Source: Sphaerisporangium aureirubrum
Lineage (GTDB): Bacteria; Actinomycetota; Actinomycetes; Streptosporangiales; Streptosporangiaceae
DNA length: 64,000 nucleotides
Assembly: GCF_042658925.1 (NCBI RefSeq)
Contig: NZ_JBHSRF010000035.1
Location: 1 to 64,000, forward strand
Direction of reading: 5' to 3'
Under the pieces are notes generated by a model. That model was not told the origin of the DNA and searched no databases. It saw only the letters and a program-made list of their open reading frames with translations. The translations under genes and the position numbers were made by a program. Shown one piece after another: positions 49,335-58,724 of this stretch (positions are counted from its first letter, which is position 1; each line of letters begins with the position of its first letter).

Positions 49335-51380
49335 GTGACCACCCCTCGCATGCACGGCTTCACCCGCCGGGTCGGCGGCCTGGCGTTCGGCGGCGACTAC
49401 AACCCCGAGCAGTGGGACCCCGCCGTCTGGTGGGAGGACGTGCGGCTCATGCGCGAGGCCGGGGTGAACGTGGTCTCGCTCGGTGTCTTCGCCTGGGCGT
49501 CCCTCGAACCCGAACCCGGCAAGTACGAGTTCGCCTGGCTGGACGTGGTCATGGACCTCCTGCACGACAACGACATCGCGGTCAACCTGGCCACCCCGAC
49601 CGCGGCGCCGCCCGTCTGGCTGACGCACCGGCACCCCGAGATCTTCCCGATCATGGCGGACGGCGAGCGCTTCGGGTTCGGCAACCGCCTGCACTACGAC
49701 CCCTCCTCGCCGATCTACCGGGAGTACGCGGCGAACATCACCACCCGGCTCGCCGAGCGCTACTCCTTCCACCCGGCGCTCGCCATGTGGCACATCAGCA
49801 ACGAGTACGGCCCCACGGCGTACACCGAGGCCGCCTCGGCCGCCTTCCGCCGCTGGCTCAAGCGCAGGTACGGCGACCTCGGCACCCTCAACGAGGCGTG
49901 GACCACCCGCTTCTGGAGCCAGGTCTACACCGACTGGGACCAGATCGAGGTGCCGAACATCCCGCGCACCTGGATGAACCCCAGCCGCATCCTGGACTTC
50001 AAGCGCTTCACCTCCGACGCCCTGCTGGAGTGCTACGTCGCCGAGCGCGACATCGTCCGCTCCTACCGCGACGACATCCCGATCGCGACCAACTTCATGC
50101 GCTTCTACCGGCACGCCGACTACTGGCGATGGGCCGAGGAGGAGGACGCGGCGGCCCTGGACATCTACCCGGACCCCGCCCAGCCCGACTCGCACGTGTC
50201 CGCGGCCTTCCAGTACGACCTGTTCCGCTCGCTCAAGGGCGGCCAGCCGTGGATGCTCATGGAACAGGCGGCGAGCGCCGTCAGCCAGTGGAAGCTCAAC
50301 GTCGTCAAGGAGCCGGGGCGGATGCGGCTCGGCTCGCTGCAGGCGGTGTCCCGCGGCGCAGACTCGGTCATGTTCTTCCAGTGGCGCGCCAGCCGCGGCG
50401 GCCAGGAGCGCTTCCACTCGGCGATGCTGCCGCACTCCGGCCCCGGCTCGCGGACCTTCCGCGAGATCACCGGCCTCGGCCGCGAGGCCGGGCTGCTGGC
50501 CCCCGTCGCGGGGACGACGTCGCGGGCCGAGGTCGCCGTCCTGTTCGACTGGAACGGCTGGTGGGGACTGGAGGAGGTCGCCGGGCTGCCCCGCAACGAC
50601 TTCAGCTACGCCGACACCGTCATGCGCCACTACACACCCCTGTGGGAGCGGCACCACGCCGTCGACGTCGTGTCCCCGCACAGCGACCTCACGCCGTACA
50701 AGGTGCTGGTCGTCCCCAACGCCTACCTCATCGACGACCGGGGCGTGGAGGCCGTCACCGCCTTCGCCCGCGACGGCGGCACCGTCGTCATGTCCTTCTT
50801 CTCCGGCGTGGTGGACGAGTGCAACCGCGTCCGCCCCGACGGCTACCCGGGGGCGTTCCGCGGCCTCATCGGCGCCAGGATCGACGAGTACTGGCCGGCC
50901 CGCCCGGAAGAGGAGTTCACGGTCAGGTTCACCGGCGGGCGCACCGCGACCGCGACCTGGTGGCGCGACGACATCCACCTGGAGACCGGGACCGCGCTCG
51001 CGACCTACGCCGACGGGCTGCTCGAAGGTCGCGCCGCGGTCGTCGCCAACGCTTACGGCTCCGGCCGCGTCGTGTACTTCGCGACCCTGCTGGAGGAGGC
51101 TGCCTTCGCCGAGGTGCTGCTCGACGAGGTACGCGCCGCGGGAGTGGAGAGCCGCTTCCCCGGCGTGCCCGCTTACGTCGAGTGCGCCGTCCGGGAGAAC
51201 GGGCGCCACGAGTACCTCTTCCTCCTCAACCACGACGCCGGCCTGCCGGCCACCGTCCCCCTGGCCGTCCCGGGGACCGACCTCCTCACCGGAACCCCCG
51301 CCGCCGGCGAGATCACCCTGGCCCCCCTCGGCGCGGCGGTGATCCAGACGGCACGGCAGGCGCCCGCCCGATCATCCTGA
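49335..51380 (+). CDS. GH42 beta-galactosidase (intracellular)
   Basis: 681 residues with no signal peptide. GGDYNPEQW near 19-27 opens the GH42 barrel; acid/base Glu157 is in SNEYGP and nucleophile Glu310 in LMEQAAS. A trimerisation domain (about 390-600, starting EVAVLFDWNGWW) and a C-terminal sandwich follow. The start is GTG 49335 with AGGAG at 49323-49327; ATG 49350 is an alternative. Members hydrolyse short beta-galactosides and arabinogalacto-oligosaccharides after import. Divergent from two LacI genes. It would finish galactan breakdown begun by secreted GH30/GH54 enzymes. Confidence 0.92.
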   Translation: MTTPRMHGFTRRVGGLAFGGDYNPEQWDPAVWWEDVRLMREAGVNVVSLGVFAWASLEPEPGKYEFAWLDVVMDLLHDNDIAVNLATPTAAPPVWLTHRHPEIFPIMADGERFGFGNRLHYDPSSPIYREYAANITTRLAERYSFHPALAMWHISNEYGPTAYTEAASAAFRRWLKRRYGDLGTLNEAWTTRFWSQVYTDWDQIEVPNIPRTWMNPSRILDFKRFTSDALLECYVAERDIVRSYRDDIPIATNFMRFYRHADYWRWAEEEDAAALDIYPDPAQPDSHVSAAFQYDLFRSLKGGQPWMLMEQAASAVSQWKLNVVKEPGRMRLGSLQAVSRGADSVMFFQWRASRGGQERFHSAMLPHSGPGSRTFREITGLGREAGLLAPVAGTTSRAEVAVLFDWNGWWGLEEVAGLPRNDFSYADTVMRHYTPLWERHHAVDVVSPHSDLTPYKVLVVPNAYLIDDRGVEAVTAFARDGGTVVMSFFSGVVDECNRVRPDGYPGAFRGLIGARIDEYWPARPEEEFTVRFTGGRTATATWWRDDIHLETGTALATYADGLLEGRAAVVANAYGSGRVVYFATLLEEAAFAEVLLDEVRAAGVESRFPGVPAYVECAVRENGRHEYLFLLNHDAGLPATVPLAVPGTDLLTGTPAAGEITLAPLGAAVIQTARQAPARSS

Positions 51381-51405
51381 TCGGCGAGAGGCGCGCGGCG
51401 CCGTC

Positions 51406-51418
51406 CCGAAACTTTCAG
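51406..51418 (+). promoter_or_regulatory. GAAACTTTC site upstream of GH54
   Basis: CCGAAACTTTCAG, the same core as the perfect dyad at 45465, sits 210 bp before the ATG of the GH54 gene and 75 bp before a TTGACG (51493-51498) that could be its -35 hexamer. Confidence 0.55.
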
Positions 51419-51579
51419 CGGCGACCACACGCCAGATCGACCGGTGTACCAGGGATCCGGGCCGGCCGGCACCCGGCGGCGCCGGAGGGGAGTTGACGGA
51501 ATCCGGCGGTCTCGTATTTGCTCCACGAAACAAACCAGCGCCTCGCTCTCCGAGCATCCGGAATTGTCGGGCGCAAAAT

Positions 51580-51593
51580 TGTGAGCGCTAACA
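51580..51593 (+). promoter_or_regulatory. LacI-type operator TGTGAGCGCTAACA
   Basis: A 14-bp dyad with one mismatched pair, 34 bp before the GH54 ATG. It shares the AGCGC core and the outer ACA with the site at 46485 and the AGCGCT with 49325. The nearby LacI pair is the obvious candidate regulator. Confidence 0.6.
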
Positions 51594-51627
51594 TCGGCGC
51601 CTCACCGTCCCCGGCCCTGGAGGCCTC

Positions 51628-53124
51628 ATGAAACCTCGCTTACGGCTCTGGCTCGCCGCCGGGGTCGCCATCGCGGCCGCCGCGGTGACCGCGGTCACCG
51701 CACCCGTCGCCAATGCCGCGGCCGGATGCCGCGTCAGCTACACCGTGAGCAGCCAGTGGCAGGGTGGTTTCGGCGCGAACATCAACATCACCAACATCGG
51801 CGACCCGATCAACGGGTGGCGGCTGACCTGGTCGTTCGCCGCCGGACAGACGATCACCCAGCTGTGGAACGGCTCGGTGACACAGTCGGGAGCCCAGGTC
51901 ACGGTCACCAACGCCGCGTACAACGGGACGCTCGGCACCGGCGCGAGCACGGCGATCGGCTTCAACGGCACCTGGAACGGCAGCAACCCGGTGCCGGCGG
52001 CCTTCGCCCTCAACGGCACGACCTGCACCGGCAGCGTGACCGGCTCGCCGAGCCCGTCGCAGACACCGACAGTGACACCCACCGTGACGCCGACGGTGAC
52101 GCCGACGGTGACGCCGACGGTGACGCCGACGGTGACGCCGACGGTGACGCCGACACCGACACCGACGGCGTCCAGCAAGCCGTGCGACATCTACGGCGAA
52201 GGTGGCACGCCGTGCATCGCCGCGCACAGCACGGCGCGGGCCCTCTACCGGTCGTACACCGGCAACCTCTACCAGGTCAGGCGTTCGTCCGACAGCACGA
52301 CCAGGAACATCGGCGTCCTGACCACGGGCGGCGTCGCCAACGCCGCGGCCCAGGACTCGTTCTGCGCCGGCACCTCGTGCGTCATCACCGTCCTCTACGA
52401 CCAGTCCGGGCGCGGCAACAACCTCACCTATCAGGGGACCGGTGGCATCGGCGGCGCCGCCAGCCCGGCGAGCGCGACCACGGAGTCGCTGACGGTCGGC
52501 GGCAGCAAGGCCTACTCGCTCTACATCAATCCCGGGAACAGCTACTGGAGGGACGGCCACCTGACGGGCGTTCCCACCGGCAGCGCGCCCGAGGGCATGT
52601 ACATGGTGACCAGCGGCACGCACTACAACAGCGGCTGCTGCTTCGACTACGGCAACAGCGAGACGACGAGAAGAGCCGACGGCGCCGGCGCCATGGACGC
52701 GATCTACTTCGGTTCGAGCTGCTGGTTCGGCGGGTGCTCCGGGTCCGGCCCCTGGGTCCAGGCGGACCTCGAATACGGGCTCTACCCCGGGGGCAGCTCC
52801 TCCTGGAACCCGAACCAGCGAGCCTTCAACAACAAGTTCGTCACCGCGATGCTCAAGAACAACGGGACCTCGCGATTCGCGATCAAGGGCGGCAACGCGC
52901 AGTCCGGCGGCGTGACCACCCTGTGGGACGGCGCGCTTCCCCGGGGATACAGCCCCATGCGGAAGCAGGGGGCCATCATCCTCGGCAGCGGCGGTGACTG
53001 CTGCATCGACAACAGGAACCAGAGCCAGGGGACCTTCTACGAAGGAGCCATGGTCTCCGGCTACCCGTCCGACGCGACCGAGAACGCGGTCCAGGCCAAC
53101 GTCATCGCCGCCGGCTACCGCTGA
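51628..53124 (+). CDS. Secreted CBM2 - GH54 alpha-L-arabinofuranosidase
   Basis: 498 residues. A signal peptide ends NAAAG near 31. CBM2 (about 32-133, Cys34 and Cys133 at the ends, Trp44 in SSQWQGG, Trp80 in QLWNG) is followed by a TVTP linker (about 146-180). The catalytic domain begins CDIYGEGGTPCIAAHSTARA. The CCFDYGNSET segment carries the expected nucleophile Glu345, as in fungal AbfB (GH54). The AbfB C-terminal CBM42 of fungal enzymes is absent and replaced by the N-terminal CBM2. It should release arabinose side chains from arabinoxylan or arabinogalactan while bound to cellulose. Two kinds of operator lie upstream. Confidence 0.92.
   Translation: MKPRLRLWLAAGVAIAAAAVTAVTAPVANAAAGCRVSYTVSSQWQGGFGANINITNIGDPINGWRLTWSFAAGQTITQLWNGSVTQSGAQVTVTNAAYNGTLGTGASTAIGFNGTWNGSNPVPAAFALNGTTCTGSVTGSPSPSQTPTVTPTVTPTVTPTVTPTVTPTVTPTVTPTPTPTASSKPCDIYGEGGTPCIAAHSTARALYRSYTGNLYQVRRSSDSTTRNIGVLTTGGVANAAAQDSFCAGTSCVITVLYDQSGRGNNLTYQGTGGIGGAASPASATTESLTVGGSKAYSLYINPGNSYWRDGHLTGVPTGSAPEGMYMVTSGTHYNSGCCFDYGNSETTRRADGAGAMDAIYFGSSCWFGGCSGSGPWVQADLEYGLYPGGSSSWNPNQRAFNNKFVTAMLKNNGTSRFAIKGGNAQSGGVTTLWDGALPRGYSPMRKQGAIILGSGGDCCIDNRNQSQGTFYEGAMVSGYPSDATENAVQANVIAAGYR
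52066..52167 (+). repeat. 12-bp tandem repeat encoding the TVTP linker
   Basis: GTGACGCCGACG repeats about seven times, giving TVTPTVTP. The GH30 gene has an independent copy of the same kind (29826-29910). A typical slippage-prone linker between binding and catalytic domains. Confidence 0.85.
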
Positions 53125-53162
53125 GGCTGTGGCGGCGTCCTCACCTGGCCTCGGCTTCGAGG

Positions 53163-54156
53163 TCAGGTGAGGAGCCCGCGTGACGGTCCTCGTGTCTCCT
53201 CGGTCAGTGCGCGCAGCGCACCGACGACGGCGTCGCGGGCGAGCGGGACCTTGAAGGCGTTGCCGGGCGGCGGCCAGTTCGGCCTCGGCCGCCGCGCGGA
53301 AGCTGTCCCGCGTCGCGGGCGCGCCGCGCAGCTCCTGCTCCGCGATGGCCGCCCGCCAGGGCTTGTGCGCCACGCCGCCGAGAGCGAGGCGCACGTCGCG
53401 GACGACGCCGCCGCGGATGTCGGCCGCGGCGGCCACCGAGACCGGCGCGGACGACGCGGGGCCGCGCACCGTCCGGTAGCACGACGTGACCGCGAACGGG
53501 AGGGGCGGCAGATCGACGGCCGTGATCAGCTCGCCGTGGTCGAGCACGGTGTCGCGCTCGGGCGCGCGGCCCGGGAGCCGGTGCAGTCCGGTCACCGGTA
53601 TCGCCCGGGACCCCGCCGGGCCGTGGGTGTGGACCACCGCGTCGAGCGCGGCCATGGCCCCGGCCACGCAGGACGGATGGGTGGCCGCGCACGCCTCGGA
53701 GGCGCCGAGGATCGCGAGGTCGCGCTCGTTCCCGTGCCGTGCGGAGCAACCCGATCCCGGCGCGCGCTTGTCGCACGAGGCGGCGAGGTCGCGGAAGCAC
53801 ACGCAGCGGGTGCGCTGCAGGAGGTCCCCGCCGGTGGTATCGAGGTGGCGGCGGTCGGAGGCCCCGGCCAGGACCGCCTGGGAGAGCATCGGGTAGCGGC
53901 GCCTGATCCGCCGGTCGGCGGCGAGCTCGCCGCCGACCATGCCCGCCCCGACCCGGAGGCCGCCGTCCGGCAGTTCCTCGATCCGGTCGGAGATCAGGTG
54001 ACGGACGTCGACCACCGTGCCGGACGTCACCACCTCCATCTTCATCAGGTCCCCCAGGGTCGTCCCGCCCGCGAGGAAGAACGCACCCGGCTCCCCGGCG
54101 ACTGCGGCGACGGCGGACGTCAGGCAGTCCGCGCGCAGGTAATGGAAGGGCTTCAC
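53163..54156 (-). pseudogene. Xanthine-dehydrogenase-family FAD subunit (YagS/CoxM-like) with C-terminal frameshift
   Basis: Start GTG 54156, overlapping a small upstream frame. N-terminal FAD-binding features are AFFLAGGTTLGDLMKMEV near 25-42 and LRVGAGMVGGELAADRRIRRRYPMLSQAVL. A Cys-rich insertion RTRCVCFRD...CDKR...GCSARHG fits the [4Fe-4S] loop of the YagS type. After AEAELAAAR the frame breaks: the +2 frame gives PGNAFKVPLARDAVVGALRALTEE, the expected end, and stops at 53163. So one or two bases near 53266-53290 were gained or lost. The [2Fe-2S] and molybdopterin partners are absent, so this is a decaying orphan. Confidence 0.7.
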
Positions 54157-54248
54157 GACCGTGCCACTTTCGCGACGGCGGGCACGGTGCCGGCCACCTC
54201 CGGCACGATCCTCACGGCCGTGGTCTGGGGCAGGGTGAAGGGACGCAC
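54153..54248 (-). CDS. Possible 31-residue frame coupled to the FAD-subunit gene
   Basis: GTG 54248 opens a frame (VRPFTLPQTTA at the start, VARS at the end) whose TGA overlaps the next GTG as GTGA. Codon use is GC-rich, but there is no strong ribosome-binding site. It could be the end of a longer lost gene between the AraC gene and the FAD subunit. Unrecognised. Confidence 0.2.
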   Translation of the reverse strand: MRPFTLPQTTAVRIVPEVAGTVPAVAKVARS

Positions 54249-54336
54249 GTTCTCAGGATGTCCGAGGACGCCGGGGCGTTCTGGCCGGCGATTGCGCGAT
54301 ATTGGCCCGGGATTGCGCGGTACGGCCGCGTCGCGA

Positions 54337-55104
54337 TCAGTGGTGGAACCGGCGGCGGAACGCGGTGGGGGACACGCCGAAGTGGCGGCGGAAGGCGGCG
54401 GTGAACTGGCCGGGGCTGCGGTAACCGCAGGCCGTGGAGATGTGCAGCACCGGCTGGGCGGTGTCGCGGAGCAGGTCGGCGGCCCGGCTCATCCGCAGCC
54501 GCACGAGATAGCGGTACGGGGTGAACCCGGTCGCCTTGGCGAAGGCGCGCAGGAGGTGGTACTTGCTGATGTTCGTCTCCGCGGAGAGGTCGTCGAGACT
54601 CACGTCCTCGTGCAGGTGCTCGTGCATGTACGCGGTGACGCGCCGCAGCGCGGACTCGCCGAGCACGGCGGGCCGCACCTCGGCGGCGACCTCCGGCTCC
54701 GGGCCGCACAGCAGGTGCGTGGCGATCATCCGCGCGATCGAGTCGGCGTGCAGCGACTCCAGGCGCTGCGCGGACGTGGCCTGCCAGCGCAGCACGCTCA
54801 CGTTGCCGGGCGCGGTCACCCCCACGCATCCCGGGTGGTAGTGCGCGCGATCCCAGCGGCGGCCCTTGCGGCTCTCGACGTCGTACGTCCCGCTGGTGAC
54901 CAGCACGACCAGCAGGTCGCACGAATGCGCGGTGGTGAACTGCTCCGCGCGCGGGGGGTCGGCGTAGGCGCGGGCGAGCATCGTGCGCCAGCCCAGCCCG
55001 CCACTGCACAGCAGCCGCTCGGCGGGGAGCGACAGCTCGGCCGGCATGCTGCGCGCGAAGGGGACCTCCGCTCGCCGGCGCCCCTCCGAGTCGTGCTCAG
55101 ACAT
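54337..55104 (-). CDS. AraC-family regulator
   Basis: 255 residues. An N-terminal cupin-like effector region is followed by a double HTH. The first HTH starts LDDLSAETNISKYHLLRAFAKATGFTPYRYLVRLRMSRAADLL; the second has HISTACGYRSPGQFTAAFRRHFGVSPTAFRR. ATG 55104 is chosen. It precedes the xanthine-dehydrogenase remnant on the same strand, so it may once have controlled it. The ligand is unknown. Confidence 0.88.
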   Translation of the reverse strand: MSEHDSEGRRRAEVPFARSMPAELSLPAERLLCSGGLGWRTMLARAYADPPRAEQFTTAHSCDLLVVLVTSGTYDVESRKGRRWDRAHYHPGCVGVTAPGNVSVLRWQATSAQRLESLHADSIARMIATHLLCGPEPEVAAEVRPAVLGESALRRVTAYMHEHLHEDVSLDDLSAETNISKYHLLRAFAKATGFTPYRYLVRLRMSRAADLLRDTAQPVLHISTACGYRSPGQFTAAFRRHFGVSPTAFRRRFHH

Positions 55105-55367
55105 GCCGGATATCATCGGTACCAATTTACGTTAGCGTTGATATTGCCAGGTCAGCGGGCCCCGGTCGCGCTTTTCCGCCCCGGCCATCGGAGGATTCGA
55201 GCCCTTCGAGCCCCGCCCGCGACGCGGGAACGGCCCTCATCGTCCTTGACCATGACCACGACACCGGGTTCGGTGACGTTTCGTGGAATTCATGGGCCAT
55301 CGGTGACAGAGTGCGAGAAAAATGCCGCTCTCAATGCACATCGATATGCAATCTTCTCATTGTCGTC

Positions 55368-55397
55368 TTGAGGCACGTATGTCCCAGTAGGCATAGT
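55368..55397 (+). promoter_or_regulatory. Probable conservon promoter
   Basis: TTGAGG (55368-55373) and CATAGT (55392-55397) are spaced 18 bp, giving a leader of about 95 nt before the kinase ATG. The rest of the gap 55105-55499 contains no gene. Confidence 0.4.
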
Positions 55398-55499
55398 GGG
55401 GCCGGTCAACCGGCGCACGAGCCGTGGGGGGCTCCCGGGGAAGGCGTCAGCCCACTGCCGCCCAGCGGCGCACAGCACACGCACATTGGACTTGATTGG

Positions 55500-58268
55500 A
55501 TGAGCTCGCCCCGACCGATCCGCACGAAGCTGCTCAGGATTCTCGTGCTTCCCCTGGTCTCCATGGTCGCCCTGTGGGGGGTGATCGCGTACTCCGGTGT
55601 CCAGGAGATCGGCGAGATCTCCCGGACGCAGAGCCGCTGGCAGGCCATCGGGGCACCGGTGCTGCAGCTCGTCTACTACCTCCAGCGTGAACGTCAGGCC
55701 ACCGTCCAGGTGCCCGTCTACGCCATCAGCGGCGACCCGGTACTGGCCGATCAGCGCCGGGTGACCGACGAACAGATCAACAGACTGCGCCAGCTGATCG
55801 TGTCGCCCCCGCCGAACCAGGACCCCGGGACCGCCGGCGACCTGCGCACCCTCGTGGGGACCCTGGACACGCTCCAGTCGATCCGGCATTCCGCCGACGG
55901 CGGCAGGCTCCTGCCGCCCCTGCGGATCATCCAGTCGTACAACAAGCTGATCGACGACGCGTACCGCCAGCTCAGTGACGGGGACACGCTGAGCGAGGTG
56001 TCGACCTACCGGGCACTGCGCGGCATGGCGGCCTACATCGCCGGCGCCGAATACCTCAGCCGGGAGAACGCGTTGCTCACCAGCGCGATGGTGCGCCAGC
56101 GGATGGCCCCGGCCGACCGCGCGGCGTTCGTCGCCGCGACGAGCAGCCGCCGCCTCGTCATGGCGGACGCCGGCCGCGACATGCGGCCCGCGCTGGGCAT
56201 CCACTACGAGAACATGGTCCGCAGCCTGCCCTACAAGCGCGTGCAGGCGGTGGAGGACAAGCTCTTCAACTGGGGCACCAACGAGGCGCCCCCGGTGGAA
56301 CCCGGCCTGTGGAAGAGCGACGCCGACCTGCTGCTGCAGAGCATCGTCCGCGACACCCAGTACGAGCTGTTCTGGTCGGAGGAGGGGCGGCAGGCGAGCA
56401 AGGTCAGCGCGTACTGGCGCATCGGGCTGATCCTGGGCATCGGTCTGCTGGCGATCTTCGCGTCGATCGTGCTGTCCTACCGGTTCGGCTTCTCCCTGAT
56501 CCGCGAGCTGAGGCGGCTGCAGAAGTCGGCCGTCGAGCTGGCCGGGCGGCGGCTGCCGCGCCTGGTCGAGCGGCTGCGCACGGGCGAGGACGTGGACCCG
56601 GCCACCGAGGCCCCGGAGCTGGAGTCCGCCGGCACCGCCGAGGTGGAGCGGGTGGTGGAGGCCTTCTCGGCCGTCCAGCGGACCGCGATCGAGGCCACGG
56701 TCGACCAGGCGCGGCTCCGCAAGGGCGTCAGCCAGGTGTTCCTCAACCTCGCCTGGCGCAACCAGGCGCTGCTCCACCGCCAGCTCACGCTGCTGGACAC
56801 CATGGAGCGCCGGGTGGAGGAGCCTGACATCCTCGAGGACCTCTTCCGGCTCGACCACCTGACCACCCGCATGCGGCGGCACGCGGAGAACCTCGTCATC
56901 CTGTCCGAGGCGACACCCGCCCGCCGCTGGCGCGACCCGGTGTCGATCTTCGACGTGGTCCGCAGCGCCGTACTGGAGGTCGAGGACTACACCCGGGTCG
57001 TCGTGCCGCCCATGCAGCAGGCCCCGCCGCTGCTCGGCGTCGCGGTCGCCGACGTGATCCACCTGGTCGCGGAGCTGGTGGAGAACGCCGCCGTCTTCTC
57101 TCCGCCGGACACCAGCGTGCAGGTGCGGGGCATGAAGGCGGCCAACGGCTTCGCCCTGGAGGTCGAGGACCGCGGTCTCGGGCTGAGCCAGACCGTGCTC
57201 GACGATCTCAACGCCAAGCTCGCCGACCCGCCGGAGTTCGACCTGGTGGACACCGACCGGCTCGGCCTGTTCGTGGTGGCCAGGCTCGCGGCCCGGCACG
57301 GCATCAAGGTCTCGCTGCGCCGCTCCCCGTACGAGGGCACGACGGCCATCGTCCTGCTGCCCATCTCCCTGCTCGCGACCCCGGCCGGCGACGCGGCCCA
57401 GCCGGGCCTCACCGACACCGCCGGCTGGGATCCCACCGCCGTCGCCGAGGCCCCCGCCTCGGCCGCCCGCCAGATGCGAGCGCTAACAACGGCGTCGCAC
57501 GCGGCACCGCGGGCCCTGTCAAGCCCGGGCGACGATCCCGAGCCGCCCGGCTGGAACGGCACCTACGGCGGGCAGAACGGACCCGGCGGGAACGGGCCCG
57601 GCGGCGGACAGAGCGGTCCCGGCGGAAACGGACCGGTCGGCGCGCACAGCTCCCCCAGCGGGAACGGCCCCCTCACCGGACAGACCGCCGGCGGGAACGG
57701 ACCCCTCACCGGACAGACCGCTCCCGGCGGGAACAGGCTCATCGGCGGGCACAGTGGCTCAGGCGGGAACGGACCCGTCGGCACGCACAGCGGCCAGGCC
57801 GGGAACGGGCCGATCGGCGCGCACGGCGCCCCAGGCGGACACGGACCGCTCGGCGCGCACAGCGGCTACGGCGGGAACCGCGCTCCCGTGGGACCGGATC
57901 GGCGTGGCCCGGTCCTGGAACCTCCGTCCGACTGGTTCGTGGCCGGACCACGGCCCGCCCCCGAGGCCTACGCCGCCCCGAGGACACGTCCGGCGCCGCC
58001 TTCCGCGGCACCGGCGGCCCCCCAGGGATCCCCACGGCCGGCCGGCGCGCTCACACCGAACGCGGCGTACATGCCGAGCACCGAAGAGGACGACCTGGAC
58101 GGGCTGCCGATGCGGGTGCGGCAGGCCAACCTGGCCCCCCAGCTGCGCCACGCACAGGCCGCGGAGCAGCGAGAGGTCACCGTGCGCTCCCCAGAAGAGC
58201 TTCTCAACATCATGTCGTCCATGCAGCGCGGCTGGCGGCAGGGCCGCGGCGAGGCCGGACAGAAGTAG
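55500..58268 (+). CDS. cvnA: CvnA-type sensor histidine kinase (conservon kinase) with Gly-rich repetitive tail
   Basis: 922 residues. Helix 1 (about 12-31), a nitrate/nitrite-sensor-like (NIT) outside domain (VYYLQRERQATVQV; LISRENALL-type segments), helix 2 near 305-328, then a HAMP-like linker, conserved His in LFRLDHLTTRMRRHAENL, and a HATPase with ELVENAAVFSPPD and EDRGLGLS. The tail (about 686-800) has repeats such as GNGPGGG, GGNGPVGAHS and GNGPLTGQT, then ends with RSPEELLNIMSSMQRGWR. This is the first gene of a conservon; the kinase is thought to control a GTPase switch for morphology or metabolism. ATG 55500 chosen by family length. Confidence 0.9.
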   Translation: MSSPRPIRTKLLRILVLPLVSMVALWGVIAYSGVQEIGEISRTQSRWQAIGAPVLQLVYYLQRERQATVQVPVYAISGDPVLADQRRVTDEQINRLRQLIVSPPPNQDPGTAGDLRTLVGTLDTLQSIRHSADGGRLLPPLRIIQSYNKLIDDAYRQLSDGDTLSEVSTYRALRGMAAYIAGAEYLSRENALLTSAMVRQRMAPADRAAFVAATSSRRLVMADAGRDMRPALGIHYENMVRSLPYKRVQAVEDKLFNWGTNEAPPVEPGLWKSDADLLLQSIVRDTQYELFWSEEGRQASKVSAYWRIGLILGIGLLAIFASIVLSYRFGFSLIRELRRLQKSAVELAGRRLPRLVERLRTGEDVDPATEAPELESAGTAEVERVVEAFSAVQRTAIEATVDQARLRKGVSQVFLNLAWRNQALLHRQLTLLDTMERRVEEPDILEDLFRLDHLTTRMRRHAENLVILSEATPARRWRDPVSIFDVVRSAVLEVEDYTRVVVPPMQQAPPLLGVAVADVIHLVAELVENAAVFSPPDTSVQVRGMKAANGFALEVEDRGLGLSQTVLDDLNAKLADPPEFDLVDTDRLGLFVVARLAARHGIKVSLRRSPYEGTTAIVLLPISLLATPAGDAAQPGLTDTAGWDPTAVAEAPASAARQMRALTTASHAAPRALSSPGDDPEPPGWNGTYGGQNGPGGNGPGGGQSGPGGNGPVGAHSSPSGNGPLTGQTAGGNGPLTGQTAPGGNRLIGGHSGSGGNGPVGTHSGQAGNGPIGAHGAPGGHGPLGAHSGYGGNRAPVGPDRRGPVLEPPSDWFVAGPRPAPEAYAAPRTRPAPPSAAPAAPQGSPRPAGALTPNAAYMPSTEEDDLDGLPMRVRQANLAPQLRHAQAAEQREVTVRSPEELLNIMSSMQRGWRQGRGEAGQK

Positions 58269-58298
58269 TAGAAGCGGAACCGAAAGGAGGGCCAACCC

Positions 58299-58724
58299 AT
58301 GCCCGATACCCGACCCGAACTGAGCTGGCTGCTCGACGACCTGACGCAGCGCGTCCCCGGCATCCGGCACGCCATCGTGCTGTCCGCCGACGGTCTCGCC
58401 ATGGGCGGCTCACGGAGCCTGACCCGGGAGGACGCCGAGCATCTGTCCGCCATATCCGCCGGCAGCCACAGCCTCGCCCTCGGCGCGGGGCGCCACTTCG
58501 GGCTCGGCGGCGTCCGGCAGACCATCATCGAGATGGAGGACGGCTTCCTGTTCGTGACCGCCGCCGGGCAGGGCGCGCGGCTCGCCGTGATCTCCACGGG
58601 CGACGCCGAGCTCGGCATGGTCACCTACGAGATGGCGCTGCTGGTCAAGCGCGTCGGCGAGCACCTGTCCACACTGCCGCGGTCCGCCGCTCCAGCTCCT
58701 GCCTGGAACGGTATAAGGCCGTGA
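58299..58724 (+). CDS. cvnB: Roadblock/LC7 protein (conservon CvnB)
   Basis: 141 residues. ELSWLLDDLTQRVPGIRHAIVLSADGLAMG is the Roadblock/LC7 signature, ending with a helix MVTYEMALLVKRVGEHL. CvnB proteins bind the CvnD GTPase and likely act as its regulatory partner. AAAGGAGG precedes the ATG. It follows the kinase by 30 bp, and its stop overlaps the next start as GTGA. Confidence 0.93.
   Translation: MPDTRPELSWLLDDLTQRVPGIRHAIVLSADGLAMGGSRSLTREDAEHLSAISAGSHSLALGAGRHFGLGGVRQTIIEMEDGFLFVTAAGQGARLAVISTGDAELGMVTYEMALLVKRVGEHLSTLPRSAAPAPAWNGIRP

Noticed and set aside
57478..57500. GAGCGCTAACA inside the conservon kinase, resembling the LacI operator
   Set aside because: It lies deep in a coding region with no gene start nearby; most likely chance.
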